A stretch of DNA of 64,000 nt from QYQD01 sp040754095 (GCA_040754095.1 JBFMFO010000015.1:1-64000), one strand, 5' to 3'; shown: positions 26,102-34,631, counted from the first letter of the stretch. Notes: generated from the letters alone by a model not told the origin. Made by a program: numbers and translations.

Positions 26102-26300
26102 AATAGTGTTCATCCGAAACTACCGTTTTCGGACTCACGCTTTTAGCGGTCAGCATGAAGCCGGTCCACCGTTCACTGTTGACCGTTTACCGAAAGAAGC
26201 TGTCGGACAACGGTTAACGGTTAACAATTATACTGACCGCTGATTGCTCCATCCGGACTTAGGCCGCAGGCCGGAAATCTTGGGTTTCCGGATGGGAATA
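26102..26300. repeat. Family 1 MITE-like element (core type A)
   Basis: AAATAGTGTTCATCCGAAACTACCG at the left and GGTTTCCGGATGGGAATAA at the right, with the type A core (GCATGAAGCCGGTCCACC ... CGGACAACGGTTAACGG). It includes an internal CTTAGGCCGCAGGCCGG hairpin. It lies in the 557-bp gap between divergent signalling genes; 25963-26010 is another fragment. Confidence 0.75.
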
Positions 26301-26401
26301 AAGAACATCATGGACGAAATATGATGTTTTGCTCGTTTATTTCTTTTAATGGATTAAATCCTTAAGGCCGATATAAATTTAAAAAGCAGGTGTGAAGTTA
26401 T

Positions 26402-26468
26402 GTAGGGTGGGCTCGGCCCACCAAAACTCCGTTACGCCGCCAATGATGGTGGGCAAAGCCCACGCTAC
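26402..26468. repeat. GTAGGGTGGGC palindromic repeat
   Basis: GTAGGGTGGGCTCGGCCCACC, then CGCCGCCAATGATGG, then TGGGCAAAGCCCACGCTAC. Nested hairpins within an outer inverted repeat. Other copies are at 33351 and 38013. It ends about 35 bp before the kinase start. Confidence 0.75.
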
Positions 26469-26503
26469 TATAATTTTTGGGGGTATATAGGGTGAGGAAA
26501 GAA

Positions 26504-26869
26504 GTGGTAATATCTCCATCTCTATCGGATAAAACAGCGTGGATCGGTGTGGGGCTAGGGCTGCTCTTCTGGTTCGTTGAGTCCGTTATCCATGCTTATA
26601 TATTCCATGAGGGCACTCTTATCCAACAAATCTTTAGGCCGGCGATACATGAACTTTGGATGCGCGGCTTAGTCACGTTTATGTTCATTATATTTGGTGG
26701 CTATGCCCAATCCATTATCAATAGCCGAAAACGGACAAATGAAACACTGCGTGAAAGCGAAGAAAAGCTCGCCGGTATTTTAGATTCGGTGATGGATCAG
26801 ATGATTATGGTGGATGAGCGCTTTAACATCATGTGGGCCAATAACGTAGCCAAGGATTTAACCGGATAA
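26504..26869 (+). pseudogene. 5' part of a sensor histidine kinase, cut by an in-frame TAA
   Basis: Two transmembrane helices (about residues 10-30 and 50-70) are followed by the first 50 residues of a PAS domain ending ...MWANNVAKDLTG, then TAA at 26867-26869. The next 1.6-kb open frame, in the same phase, begins 3 nt later with the rest of that PAS domain. PAS domains of this type normally read G-x-D at the break, so the TAA replaces one sense codon, for example AAA or GAA. GTG 26504 is chosen as start since GAGG lies 6 nt ahead; TTG 26477 and GTG 26492 are alternatives. It could be a true nonsense mutation or a sequencing or assembly error. Confidence 0.75.
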
Positions 26870-26872
26870 GAC

Positions 26873-28495
26873 ATGGCCGGCAAAAAATGCCATGTTGTTT
26901 ACCATGGGCGCGATGCCTTATGCGAATCATGTATAGTCAAGAAGGTTTTTGAGGATGGGCGGGTTCACGAATTTGAGACGCAAATTATGGGGAGCGATGG
27001 TAAACAACATATCTTCTGGGGTACGGCCAGTGTGGCCGCACGGCATGAAGACGGCCGTCCCCGGCTGGTAGTTGAGTTTCTACGCGATATTACCGAACGC
27101 AAAAAGGCCGAAAATGAGCTTAGGATGGTAAAGCAACATATAGAGTTCATCCTCGGGGCTACAAAAACCGGCCTGGACATCATTGATTCAGAATTTAATG
27201 TACGATACATAGACCCGGAATGGGGAAAGGTATATGGCGATCCGGCCGGTAAAAAGTGCTATGAATACTTTATGGGACTCGGTGAAATGTGCCCGGGCTG
27301 CGGCATTCCAAAGGCCCTGGAGACAAAGGCTATCACCGTAACGGAAGAGGCGCTGGTAAAGGAAGGCAACAGGCCGATACAGGTTACTACCATACCATTC
27401 CAGGACGAGAACGGCGAATGGTTGGTTGCTGAAGTCAACGTGGACATTGCCGAGCGCAAGAAGGTCGAGGAGGAGTTAAAGAGGTATCAGGGACAACTTG
27501 AAAGCATGGTGGAAGAGCGCACCGCCGAACTAACAGCGACCAATGAAGAGCTTCAACAGGAAATTGCCGAACGCAGACAGATAGAAGAAGAATTATTACG
27601 GATTAAAATAAACCTGGAGGCAGCAAACCAGCAACTCAGGCAGAATCAGGCCCAACTGGTGCAGTCGGAAAAGATGGCCTCCATCGGTCAACTGGCCGCC
27701 GGCGTGGCACATGAGATCAATAACCCGGTGGGATTTATCAACAGCAACCTGACGACACTGGATGAGTACCGGGGAGATTTAACCGAACTTATCGCCGCTT
27801 ACCTCAAATTGGAAGAACTGGTGGCTAATAACCCGGCATTATCCAACGACAAAGACCTGATGGATATTCTGGAAGCTAGCCGTAACTTGAAGGAGAGGAT
27901 AGGCTTGGATTTTATTCTCGGCGACTTTGACAAGATCATCGCCGAATCCAGGGAAGGAACGGAACGGATCAAGAAGATCGTACAGGATTTAAAGGACTTT
28001 TCGCACGTGGACCAGGCCGAGTTGAACTGGGCGGATTTAAATAAGGGGATGGAGAGCACCTTAAATATCGTCTGGAACGAACTTAACTACAAGGCCAAGG
28101 TGATAAAAGAATATGGCGATATACCGGAGGTTTACTGCTACCCGCAGCAGGTCAACCAGGTTTTCATGAACATCCTGGTCAATGCCGCCCATGCCATTGA
28201 AGATAACGGTGAGATAAAGATAAGCACGGCGCATCTGGCCGGCGCCGAGCCGATGGTGGAGGTCCGCATAAGCGATACCGGGAAGGGTATTCCTCCGGAG
28301 AACCTGACTAAGATATTTAATCCTTTCTTCACTACCAAACCGGTGGGAAAAGGGACGGGGCTGGGATTAAGTATGGCCTACAACATTATCAAGAAACATG
28401 ATGGCGATATCCTTGTGGAGAGCGAAGTAGGCAAAGGGACGACCTTTATTATTCAACTGCCGGTAAATGGACCAAAGGAAAAAGCGGCCGTATAG
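26873..28495 (+). CDS. Sensor histidine kinase (3' part of the split gene), PAS-PAS-HisKA-HATPase
   Basis: 540 aa if started at ATG 26873. It opens in mid-PAS (GKKCHVVYHGRDALCESC), then a second PAS (about residues 80-195) with GKKCYEYFMGLGEMCPGC. Both PAS domains carry a C-x10-CxxC pattern. A coiled coil (RYQGQLESMVEERTAEL) leads to the kinase core: GVAHEINNP with phospho-acceptor His280, NAAHAIE, DTGKGIP, FFTTKPVGKGTGLGL. The kinase core is nearly the same as that of the gene at 29626, so they are recent paralogs. Whether the two halves are expressed together is unknown. On its own this part lacks the membrane segment. Confidence 0.85.
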   Translation: MAGKKCHVVYHGRDALCESCIVKKVFEDGRVHEFETQIMGSDGKQHIFWGTASVAARHEDGRPRLVVEFLRDITERKKAENELRMVKQHIEFILGATKTGLDIIDSEFNVRYIDPEWGKVYGDPAGKKCYEYFMGLGEMCPGCGIPKALETKAITVTEEALVKEGNRPIQVTTIPFQDENGEWLVAEVNVDIAERKKVEEELKRYQGQLESMVEERTAELTATNEELQQEIAERRQIEEELLRIKINLEAANQQLRQNQAQLVQSEKMASIGQLAAGVAHEINNPVGFINSNLTTLDEYRGDLTELIAAYLKLEELVANNPALSNDKDLMDILEASRNLKERIGLDFILGDFDKIIAESREGTERIKKIVQDLKDFSHVDQAELNWADLNKGMESTLNIVWNELNYKAKVIKEYGDIPEVYCYPQQVNQVFMNILVNAAHAIEDNGEIKISTAHLAGAEPMVEVRISDTGKGIPPENLTKIFNPFFTTKPVGKGTGLGLSMAYNIIKKHDGDILVESEVGKGTTFIIQLPVNGPKEKAAV

Positions 28496-28510
28496 AAATT
28501 ACGAACCACT

Positions 28511-28625
28511 TGAACATGCATAGCGAGCGCATTCCCCGCAGCTTGCTGCGGGGTTAGCGAGCGAATATTATGCTTTCTACCTTACATACGGAGATTCCCC
28601 GCAGCTTGCTGCGGGGAGCTTCAAT
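28511..28625. repeat. Inverted repeat, right copy, flanking a two-component module
   Basis: Reverse complement of 25240-25359: GAACATGCATAGCGAGCGC...GGGGTTAGCGAGCGAATATTATG...TACCTTACATACGGAGATTCC...GGGGAGCTTCAA. Together the pair encloses the regulator at 25359 and the split kinase. Confidence 0.8.
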
Positions 28626-28666
28626 GAGCGTTTAGCATAGAAACAGAGGGTAAAGAGGAATAAGCC

Positions 28667-29608
28667 ATGCATATTCCAGAAGGTTTTTTAAGCGCCGGAG
28701 TGGCTACTACTATGAATCTGATCTCTATCGCCTCGATTGTCTATAGCATTAAAAAGGTAAAACCGTATTTCACCAAACCCAGGGCGCTATTGGCCGCAGC
28801 CACTGCTGCGCTCATATTTGCCTTGCAGATGCTTAACTTTCCCGTCGCTGAAGGCACTTCCGGACATTTTATGGGGGCTGCTCTGGCGGGTATCCTTTTA
28901 GGTCCCGTCGGAGCAATTATTACCCTGGCGGCTGTGCTTATCATCCAATGTCTTGTCTTCGGTGACGGAGGGGTCCTCGCCCTGGGGGCCAACATCTTTA
29001 ATTTGGGGATAGTCGGAGGGTTGGTCGCTTATTACACCTATAAGTGGCTGAATGCAATGTATGGCGGGATGGCAGGCCTATTATTCGCCGTCTTCGTGTC
29101 TTCCTGGCTGACGATTGTGATGGCCTCAGTTTCATGTGGTATCATGCTGGGCGTCTCAGGAACAGCCCCTACTTCTGACGTCCTGAGGTCCATGACCAGT
29201 ATCCATATGCTTATAGGCATCGGTGAGGGGATGATCACCTTAATTATCATGCTTGTAATCTCCAAGGTCAAGCCCGCGCTATTAGACATCAAAGCGTGTC
29301 TGGATATGCAGGAAGTCGTAAAGCCCTGTATCGTCGGCTGTGGAGTCGCCCTTTTTTTGGCGATATTTTTATCACCTTATGCGTGCCCGTTCCTAGATGG
29401 ACTCGAAAAGGTAGCGGAAAACCATAACTTCCTCTACATCGCCGAAGGGAAAGAGATATTTCCCGCACCTATCCCCGATTATGTCTTCCCGGGGATAAAA
29501 AGCGAGGCCATCGCGACCTCCATATCAGGCCTCGCCGGTACGTTAATAACCTTTTTATTCTTATTTCTAGCCACTGGTATTTTTATGTCTAAAAAGCATG
29601 AATACTAA
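28667..29608 (+). CDS. cbiM: CbiM/NikM-type metal permease with fused PDGL (CbiN/NikN-like) C-terminus
   Basis: 313 aa, about eight transmembrane segments. MHIPEGFLS at the extreme N-terminus supplies the metal-coordinating Met1-His2 loop of CbiM/NikM S-components, which take up Co2+ or Ni2+. GTSGHFMGAALAGILLGP near 64 and FGDGGVLALGANIFN near 102 also fit. The C-terminal part (SPYACPFLDGLEKVAENHNF, then a final transmembrane helix) is the PDGL region found in NikN/CbiN, here fused as in NikMN. The CbiQ (T) and CbiO (ATPase) partners are not adjacent. Instead, kinases lie on both sides. It is either an ECF transporter with subunits encoded elsewhere or part of metal sensing. Confidence 0.9.
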   Translation: MHIPEGFLSAGVATTMNLISIASIVYSIKKVKPYFTKPRALLAAATAALIFALQMLNFPVAEGTSGHFMGAALAGILLGPVGAIITLAAVLIIQCLVFGDGGVLALGANIFNLGIVGGLVAYYTYKWLNAMYGGMAGLLFAVFVSSWLTIVMASVSCGIMLGVSGTAPTSDVLRSMTSIHMLIGIGEGMITLIIMLVISKVKPALLDIKACLDMQEVVKPCIVGCGVALFLAIFLSPYACPFLDGLEKVAENHNFLYIAEGKEIFPAPIPDYVFPGIKSEAIATSISGLAGTLITFLFLFLATGIFMSKKHEY

Positions 29609-29625
29609 TTTAAGGTTAACAGATT

Positions 29626-31887
29626 ATGCGCTTCTCTCCCAGGATTGACAGTAATAGCATAAGGACAAAATTAATATTTCTTGGGGTCCTTCTGGCCGTT
29701 TTGAACTCCTCCATTGTCGGGCTTACCCTTGTGAACACTACCAGCCAGACCATGGTAAAGGGTGAGGAGACAATCGCCATTGCCTTTGCCGTAAATACGG
29801 CGGAAGAGTGTACCGAATCTTTGCGGGCCACTGATTTTTCTAAGCTAAAAGAGCGCCTAAATAGTGTGCGGAGGATTAGACACTTCGGGGAAGAACACAT
29901 TAGAAACTTCATAGTGATCGATGATAAGGGGAATATCCTCGCCCAGAATAATGCTGAAAAACCCGATCATAGGCACCGGAATTACATAATAAAAAAGGCC
30001 ATTACCATTGAGGAGCCACAAGTTTTTCTAGTAAATAAAGACAAGATTACTGTTGTCGCTCCCATAAAAAAAGACACAAGTCGGCTGGGAAGTTTCATAA
30101 TGGATTACGACCTCGGGCATATCGCCGGGACCATGAATCATATGTGGAAAACATTACTCTCGATTCTAATAGTGCTTACCGGAGTCGGAGTAATCGGATC
30201 TTATGGTCTTTCCAGCACAATAATTGCGCCGATACAAAAACTGGTTGATGCCACGGGTAAAATTTCCGAGGGCGACTTGACCCATCGACTGAACCCGACA
30301 TCCCAGGATGAATTGGGGAAACTTGCCGCCTGTTTTAACAAAATGGTGGGCGACCTGCAGAAAACAACCGTCTCCAGAGATTATGTGGATAATATCATAG
30401 AATCAATGATCGATTCATTGATAGTAACCGATCCGCAGGGAAAGATTGAAAGGGTAAACCAGGCGGCCCTGGATCTGCTCGGATATAAAGAAATTGAGTT
30501 AAGGACGAAAACAGTGGATATGCTCATTACAGATGATCCCTTGTCTCCGGGAGGTCTCTCCAAAAGGCTTGCCAGAGACGGCGCAGTAAAAAATTATGAA
30601 ACCATATATCATACCAAAACCGGTCAGGCCATACCCATTATTCTTGCAGGCTCGGTTATGCACGACGCCGAGAGTAATATGATCGGCATGGTTATAGTCG
30701 CTAAAAACATTACGGAGCGGAAGAAGGCGGAGGAGGAACTAAGGAGGTACCAGGGCCGGCTTGAAGAAATGGTAAAAGAACGCACCGTAGAACTGACGAT
30801 TACTAATGAAAAACTTCAGCAAGAAATAATGGAACGCAAGCAGATAGAAGAGGAACTAAGGAGATATCAGGGCCAACTCGAAGAGAGCGCTGTCTCCTTG
30901 CAGCGTATCAATGAAAAACTGGGGCAGGAAATTGACGAACGTAAACAAGTAGAGGAAATGTTAATAAAAAGTGCGAGAGAGCTAGAGGAGATGAATGAGC
31001 AGCTCAGGCAGAACCAGGCCCAACTGGTGCAGACCGAAAAGATGGCCTCCATCGGCCAGCTTGCCGCCGGCGTGGCCCATGAGATCAACAACCCGGTCGG
31101 TTTTATCAATAGCAACCTCACTACCCTGGATGAATATCGGAAAGACCTGACCGCACTCATCCAGAGCTATATTAAACTCGAAGAACTGGCGGCCAAAAAC
31201 CGGGCTCTGGCAACTGATCCGGAACTGGTCACCGCCCTGGAGGTGACCAGTGACCTTAAGGACAAAATAGACTTAAACTTCATCCTCGATGATTTGGATA
31301 AGATCGTAAATGAATCCAAGGAAGGGACGGACCGCGTAAAAAGGATCGTCCAGGATCTAAAGAACTTCTCCCACGTAGATCAGTCCGAACTCATATGGAC
31401 GGATTTAAATAAGGGCATGGAGAGCACCTTAAACATCGTCTGGAATGAACTTAAATACAAGGCCACGGTGACAAAAGACTACGGAGATATACCGGAGGTC
31501 TGCTGTTACCCGCAGCAGGTCAACCAGGTGTTCATGAACATCCTGGTAAACGCCGCCCATGCCATTGAGGAAAGGGGGGAGATAAAAATATCCACCGTCT
31601 GTCTCAATGGAGATGAATCGAGGGTGGAGGTGCGGATAAGCGATACCGGGAAGGGTATCCCTCCGGAAAATCTGAAGAAGATATTTAACCCTTTTTTTAC
31701 CACCAAACCGATCGGCAAGGGGACCGGCCTTGGCCTGAGCATGGCTTACAGCATCGTCAAGAAACACGACGGCGAGATCAAAGTGGAGAGCGAAGTAGGC
31801 AAAGGGACGACCTTTATCATTACATTGCCGGTTAATGGACCAAAGGGAAGCGAGGCGACAGAGGGCGATACGGATTATGCTCGATAA
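29626..31887 (+). CDS. Sensor histidine kinase: Cache-like, HAMP, PAS, coiled coil, HisKA/HATPase
   Basis: 753 aa, starting 17 nt after cbiM. TM1 at about 14-35, a periplasmic single-Cache-like domain of about 135 residues, TM2 at about 178-198, HAMP (SSTIIAPIQKLVDATGKISEGDL), a PAS domain at about 250-365 and a long coiled coil (three RYQGxLEE...ER repeats). The core has GVAHEINNP with phospho-acceptor His485, NAAHAIE, DTGKGIP and FFTTKPIGKGTGLGL. It is close to the core of the split kinase upstream. Its stop codon overlaps the start of the next kinase by 11 nt, so the two are probably translationally coupled. Signal unknown; position after cbiM hints at metal response. Confidence 0.92.
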   Translation: MRFSPRIDSNSIRTKLIFLGVLLAVLNSSIVGLTLVNTTSQTMVKGEETIAIAFAVNTAEECTESLRATDFSKLKERLNSVRRIRHFGEEHIRNFIVIDDKGNILAQNNAEKPDHRHRNYIIKKAITIEEPQVFLVNKDKITVVAPIKKDTSRLGSFIMDYDLGHIAGTMNHMWKTLLSILIVLTGVGVIGSYGLSSTIIAPIQKLVDATGKISEGDLTHRLNPTSQDELGKLAACFNKMVGDLQKTTVSRDYVDNIIESMIDSLIVTDPQGKIERVNQAALDLLGYKEIELRTKTVDMLITDDPLSPGGLSKRLARDGAVKNYETIYHTKTGQAIPIILAGSVMHDAESNMIGMVIVAKNITERKKAEEELRRYQGRLEEMVKERTVELTITNEKLQQEIMERKQIEEELRRYQGQLEESAVSLQRINEKLGQEIDERKQVEEMLIKSARELEEMNEQLRQNQAQLVQTEKMASIGQLAAGVAHEINNPVGFINSNLTTLDEYRKDLTALIQSYIKLEELAAKNRALATDPELVTALEVTSDLKDKIDLNFILDDLDKIVNESKEGTDRVKRIVQDLKNFSHVDQSELIWTDLNKGMESTLNIVWNELKYKATVTKDYGDIPEVCCYPQQVNQVFMNILVNAAHAIEERGEIKISTVCLNGDESRVEVRISDTGKGIPPENLKKIFNPFFTTKPIGKGTGLGLSMAYSIVKKHDGEIKVESEVGKGTTFIITLPVNGPKGSEATEGDTDYAR

Positions 31888-33244
31888 GGAGCGAAAGCTC
31901 TTCAAATTAATGAATGAAGACACAAGGAGTTTTTTCCGGAACGTGCTGGAACGATGCTGGGATTCCCCCTGGTCGCTTTGGGAACCGGACCGGCTCATCC
32001 TGGCCACGAAAAAGCTTGGTACCTCTTATCTCGAAGCCGTCCTTTATCCGAGGGTTATAGAATGGTTTCAGTTTGTGGATAGCGATGAGCATTTCGATCA
32101 GTTTGCAACCGAAGAGGGCCTCTGTATGGCATTCCCGCTTTGGTATGAGCGCGACCTTGTAGGGGCTATAGTCATCGGTCCGACAGCAGAGGAGGAAAAC
32201 CTATCGAACGCGCAGGCTACGGGAAAACTGCTGGCCGGACTGACCGAACTGATATTGTGGAACAACCTGAAACAGGCCCTCATGATTGACGCTCAGAGTC
32301 AGATTATGACCTTTTCTTATGAAGAGACAGTACAAAAAAACAGGGAACTGGAAGAAAGCGAGAGACGTTACCGGGAACTGGCGGAAAGCCTGGAAATAAA
32401 GGTTACAGAAAAGACGGCGGAATTGAAAGAGGCCTATGTGAAACTGCTCCAGGCAGACAAGATGGCCTCCATCGGCCAGTTGGCCGCGGGCGTGGCCCAC
32501 GAAATCAATAATCCCATGGCCTTCATTAAAAGCAACATAAACACTTCATTTCAGATGACCGATGAGCTTATAGGAAAAATTGAGACCTGTAGGGCCATAA
32601 GCGCGTACCTGGACGGCGACCCCGACCCCCGCCTTAAACCCTTGAAAGAAATTTTCGCGGGCCAGGCCGGAGACGACCTGAATATGCTTCTGGAAGATTT
32701 TCAGAGCCTGGTGTCCGAGACTCTGGACGGAATAGCCAGGGTACAGAAGATCGTCGCGGATCTAAAGGAATTTTCGCACGTAGATGACGCAGCGGTGAGT
32801 ATACTTGATATCCATAAATCCCTGGACGCCACGCTCAGTGTCCTGGCGCATAAGCTGCGGGCAGGTATTAAGATAGTCCGCCGCTATGGGGATAATATTC
32901 CGCCTGTTAAATGCCATCCTCATCAGATTTCCCAGGTCTTTATGAATATTATCCTCAATGCCATACAGGCTATTAAGGATAGAGGAGAGATAACCATTGG
33001 TACCGTCTTTGTAAATGGGGCGTTGAAAATAGAGATAAGTGATACCGGTTGCGGCATTCCGCCGGAGCATCTCCCCCGCATCTTCGACCCCTTTTTTACC
33101 ACCAAGCCGGTCGGTCAGGGCACAGGAACCGGCTTAAGTGTATGTTACGAGGTAATCAAGTCCCATGGGGGGACCATTGAGGCCACAAGCGAAGCAGGCA
33201 AGGGGACGGCGATTACCATAATGTTGCCGGCAGATGCCTGTTGA
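31877..33244 (+). CDS. Cytosolic histidine kinase with N-terminal GAF-like sensor
   Basis: 455 aa from ATG 31877, which overlaps the previous stop by 11 nt; an upstream in-frame start at 31835 would add 14 residues. No transmembrane segment. The N-terminal 130 residues (LERCWDSPWSLWEPDRLILA...GLCMAFPLWYERDLVGAIVIGP) have a GAF-like alternation of strands but no assigned family. A coiled coil leads to GVAHEINNP (phospho-acceptor His208), NAIQAI, DTGCGIP and FFTTKPVGQGTGTGLSV. It is likely to be coexpressed with the upstream membrane kinase and may form heterodimers or share a regulator. The next gene is a receiver protein. Confidence 0.9.
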   Translation: MLDKERKLFKLMNEDTRSFFRNVLERCWDSPWSLWEPDRLILATKKLGTSYLEAVLYPRVIEWFQFVDSDEHFDQFATEEGLCMAFPLWYERDLVGAIVIGPTAEEENLSNAQATGKLLAGLTELILWNNLKQALMIDAQSQIMTFSYEETVQKNRELEESERRYRELAESLEIKVTEKTAELKEAYVKLLQADKMASIGQLAAGVAHEINNPMAFIKSNINTSFQMTDELIGKIETCRAISAYLDGDPDPRLKPLKEIFAGQAGDDLNMLLEDFQSLVSETLDGIARVQKIVADLKEFSHVDDAAVSILDIHKSLDATLSVLAHKLRAGIKIVRRYGDNIPPVKCHPHQISQVFMNIILNAIQAIKDRGEITIGTVFVNGALKIEISDTGCGIPPEHLPRIFDPFFTTKPVGQGTGTGLSVCYEVIKSHGGTIEATSEAGKGTAITIMLPADAC

Positions 33245-33350
33245 TGGAGGAAATTTTAGCCACAAAGGCACCAAGAGATCAAATCAATTTCGAATTTCGA
33301 AATTCGAATTTCGAATTTTTTAACTTCGTGTCTTCGTGGCAAATAAGACG

Positions 33351-33416
33351 CAGGGTGGGCATGGCCCACCATCATTGGCGGCGTAGCGTAGTTTTGGTGG
33401 GCTGATCCCACCCTAC
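33351..33416. repeat. GTAGGGTGGGC palindromic repeat
   Basis: CAGGGTGGGCATGGCCCACC, ATCATTGGCGGCGTAGCGTAG, TGGTGGGCTGATCCCACCCTAC. Just upstream, 33284-33320 is a CGAATTTCGAAATTCGAA run and 33255-33345 a CACAAAGGCACCAAG-type run. Confidence 0.75.
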
Positions 33417-33447
33417 ATTGGAGAAAATATTACGAAGGACGCTTGAC

Positions 33448-34314
33448 ATGGAAGAAAGCACCATACTTGTTGTAGATGACGAGGCCAACATCCAGCAGGC
33501 ATTAAGGCGCGTCTTTCGCCGTGAGCCTTACCGGGTGCTCACGGCTTCGAGCGGCGCGGAGGGACTCGAGATAATGAGCAAAGAGCATGTTGACCTCATC
33601 ATCTCCGACCAAAGGATGCCGGAGATGTCCGGAACCCAGTTTCTGGCCAGGGCTAAGGAACTGTATCCGGACACAATTCGTATTATCCTGAGCGGATATA
33701 CGGACGTCGATTCCATTACCGAGGCCATCAATGTCGGCAATGTCTATAAGTTCATTTTAAAGCCATGGGAAGATGAAGCCATTAAGACAGCTATCAGAGA
33801 ATCCTTTGAGATGACCCGGTTGCATAGAGAGAATCGCAAGTTGACAGAGACCATCAAGAGGCAAAATGAAGAACTCAGATACCTGAATAAGAATCTGGAA
33901 AAGGAAGTCGAGGTCAGGACTGCCGAAATTAAATTGCAGAATGAGGCCCTGAAGCTGGCGCGCGATATCCTGGAAAGTCTGCCGGTAGCCGTGGTCGGTG
34001 CGGATGACGAGGAAACTATAGTTCTGGTCAACGGCCAGGCCCGGCGTTATTTCGAGCAGGAAGGGCAGATGCTCCTCGGCTCCAGGTTGCAAAGTTATTT
34101 CGGCAAAGACCTGCTGGAGCTTATTAACAACGCCTTAAATGCCGAAAAACAGATAGAAGGGCAATATGAGCATACTGACGGCGGCGGTTTTAACGTGTAC
34201 TGTACCCCGCTTTCGAAAGGCAACTTTGAAACACCCCGCCGGGGGGTAGTGATTTCATTTTTGAGTCGGCCACAAAGTCAATCGGCCACAAAGTCACCAA
34301 GACACGAAGAATGA
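33448..34314 (+). CDS. Response regulator: receiver, coiled coil, PAS-like domain
   Basis: 288 aa from ATG 33448 with AAGGA upstream; a TTG at 33418 is an alternative. REC: ILVVDDEANIQQALRRVF, phospho-acceptor Asp in ISDQRMPEMSG, ILSGYTD, KFILKPWEDEA. A coiled coil (RQNEELRYLNKNLEKEVEVRTAEI) joins it to a PAS-like domain at about 175-270 (LESLPVAVVGADDEETIVLVN). No enzymatic or DNA-binding output is present. The last 15 residues (RPQSQSATKSPRHEE) are translated from the ACAAAGTCACCAAGACACGAAG intergenic repeat, so the native stop has probably been replaced. Immediately follows two kinases on the same strand. Confidence 0.88.
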   Translation: MEESTILVVDDEANIQQALRRVFRREPYRVLTASSGAEGLEIMSKEHVDLIISDQRMPEMSGTQFLARAKELYPDTIRIILSGYTDVDSITEAINVGNVYKFILKPWEDEAIKTAIRESFEMTRLHRENRKLTETIKRQNEELRYLNKNLEKEVEVRTAEIKLQNEALKLARDILESLPVAVVGADDEETIVLVNGQARRYFEQEGQMLLGSRLQSYFGKDLLELINNALNAEKQIEGQYEHTDGGGFNVYCTPLSKGNFETPRRGVVISFLSRPQSQSATKSPRHEE

Positions 34315-34391
34315 AAGTGAATCTGGTAACAGTTTAGGTTTTTGAAACGCTATGGGTCATGAAATACGCTGGGTCTCCAGATACAGTGTGG

Positions 34392-34547
34392 CTTCAAATT
34401 CGAAATCCGAAGCACGAATCTCGAAACAATATCGAATGGGCAAAATTCGAATGATCAAAACGAATTGGCCACGTATCGGTTTTTGAACATTGAGACATTA
34501 GGAATTTGAATTTGTTTCGGATTTCGATATTCGAATTTCGGATTTAC
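34392..34547. repeat. CGAAATCCGAA inverted-repeat element
   Basis: AAATTCGAAATCCGAAGCACG at the left, GTTTCGGATTTCGATATTCG at the right, with AACGAATTGGCCACG in the spacer. It occupies half of the 317-bp gap between two receiver genes. Confidence 0.75.
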
Positions 34548-34631
34548 CTCCGATCCCGAAGCAATCGGAACCTTCGGACTTAATAACCGTTTCAAAGGGC
34601 TAAAGTGATACGAATAAGGTAGGGTTTCACG

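Noticed and set aside
26867..26869. Recoded stop (selenocysteine or pyrrolysine) in the split kinase
   Set aside because: The codon is TAA, which neither system uses, and the family residue expected there is Lys or Glu.
25240..28625. Composite transposon
   Set aside because: No transposase lies in or near the inverted repeats; the repeat edges contain palindromes typical of non-autonomous elements only.
28496..28666. Cobalamin or nickel riboswitch ahead of cbiM
   Set aside because: The region is mainly the inverted repeat 28511-28625; no cobalamin box or other riboswitch motif is seen.
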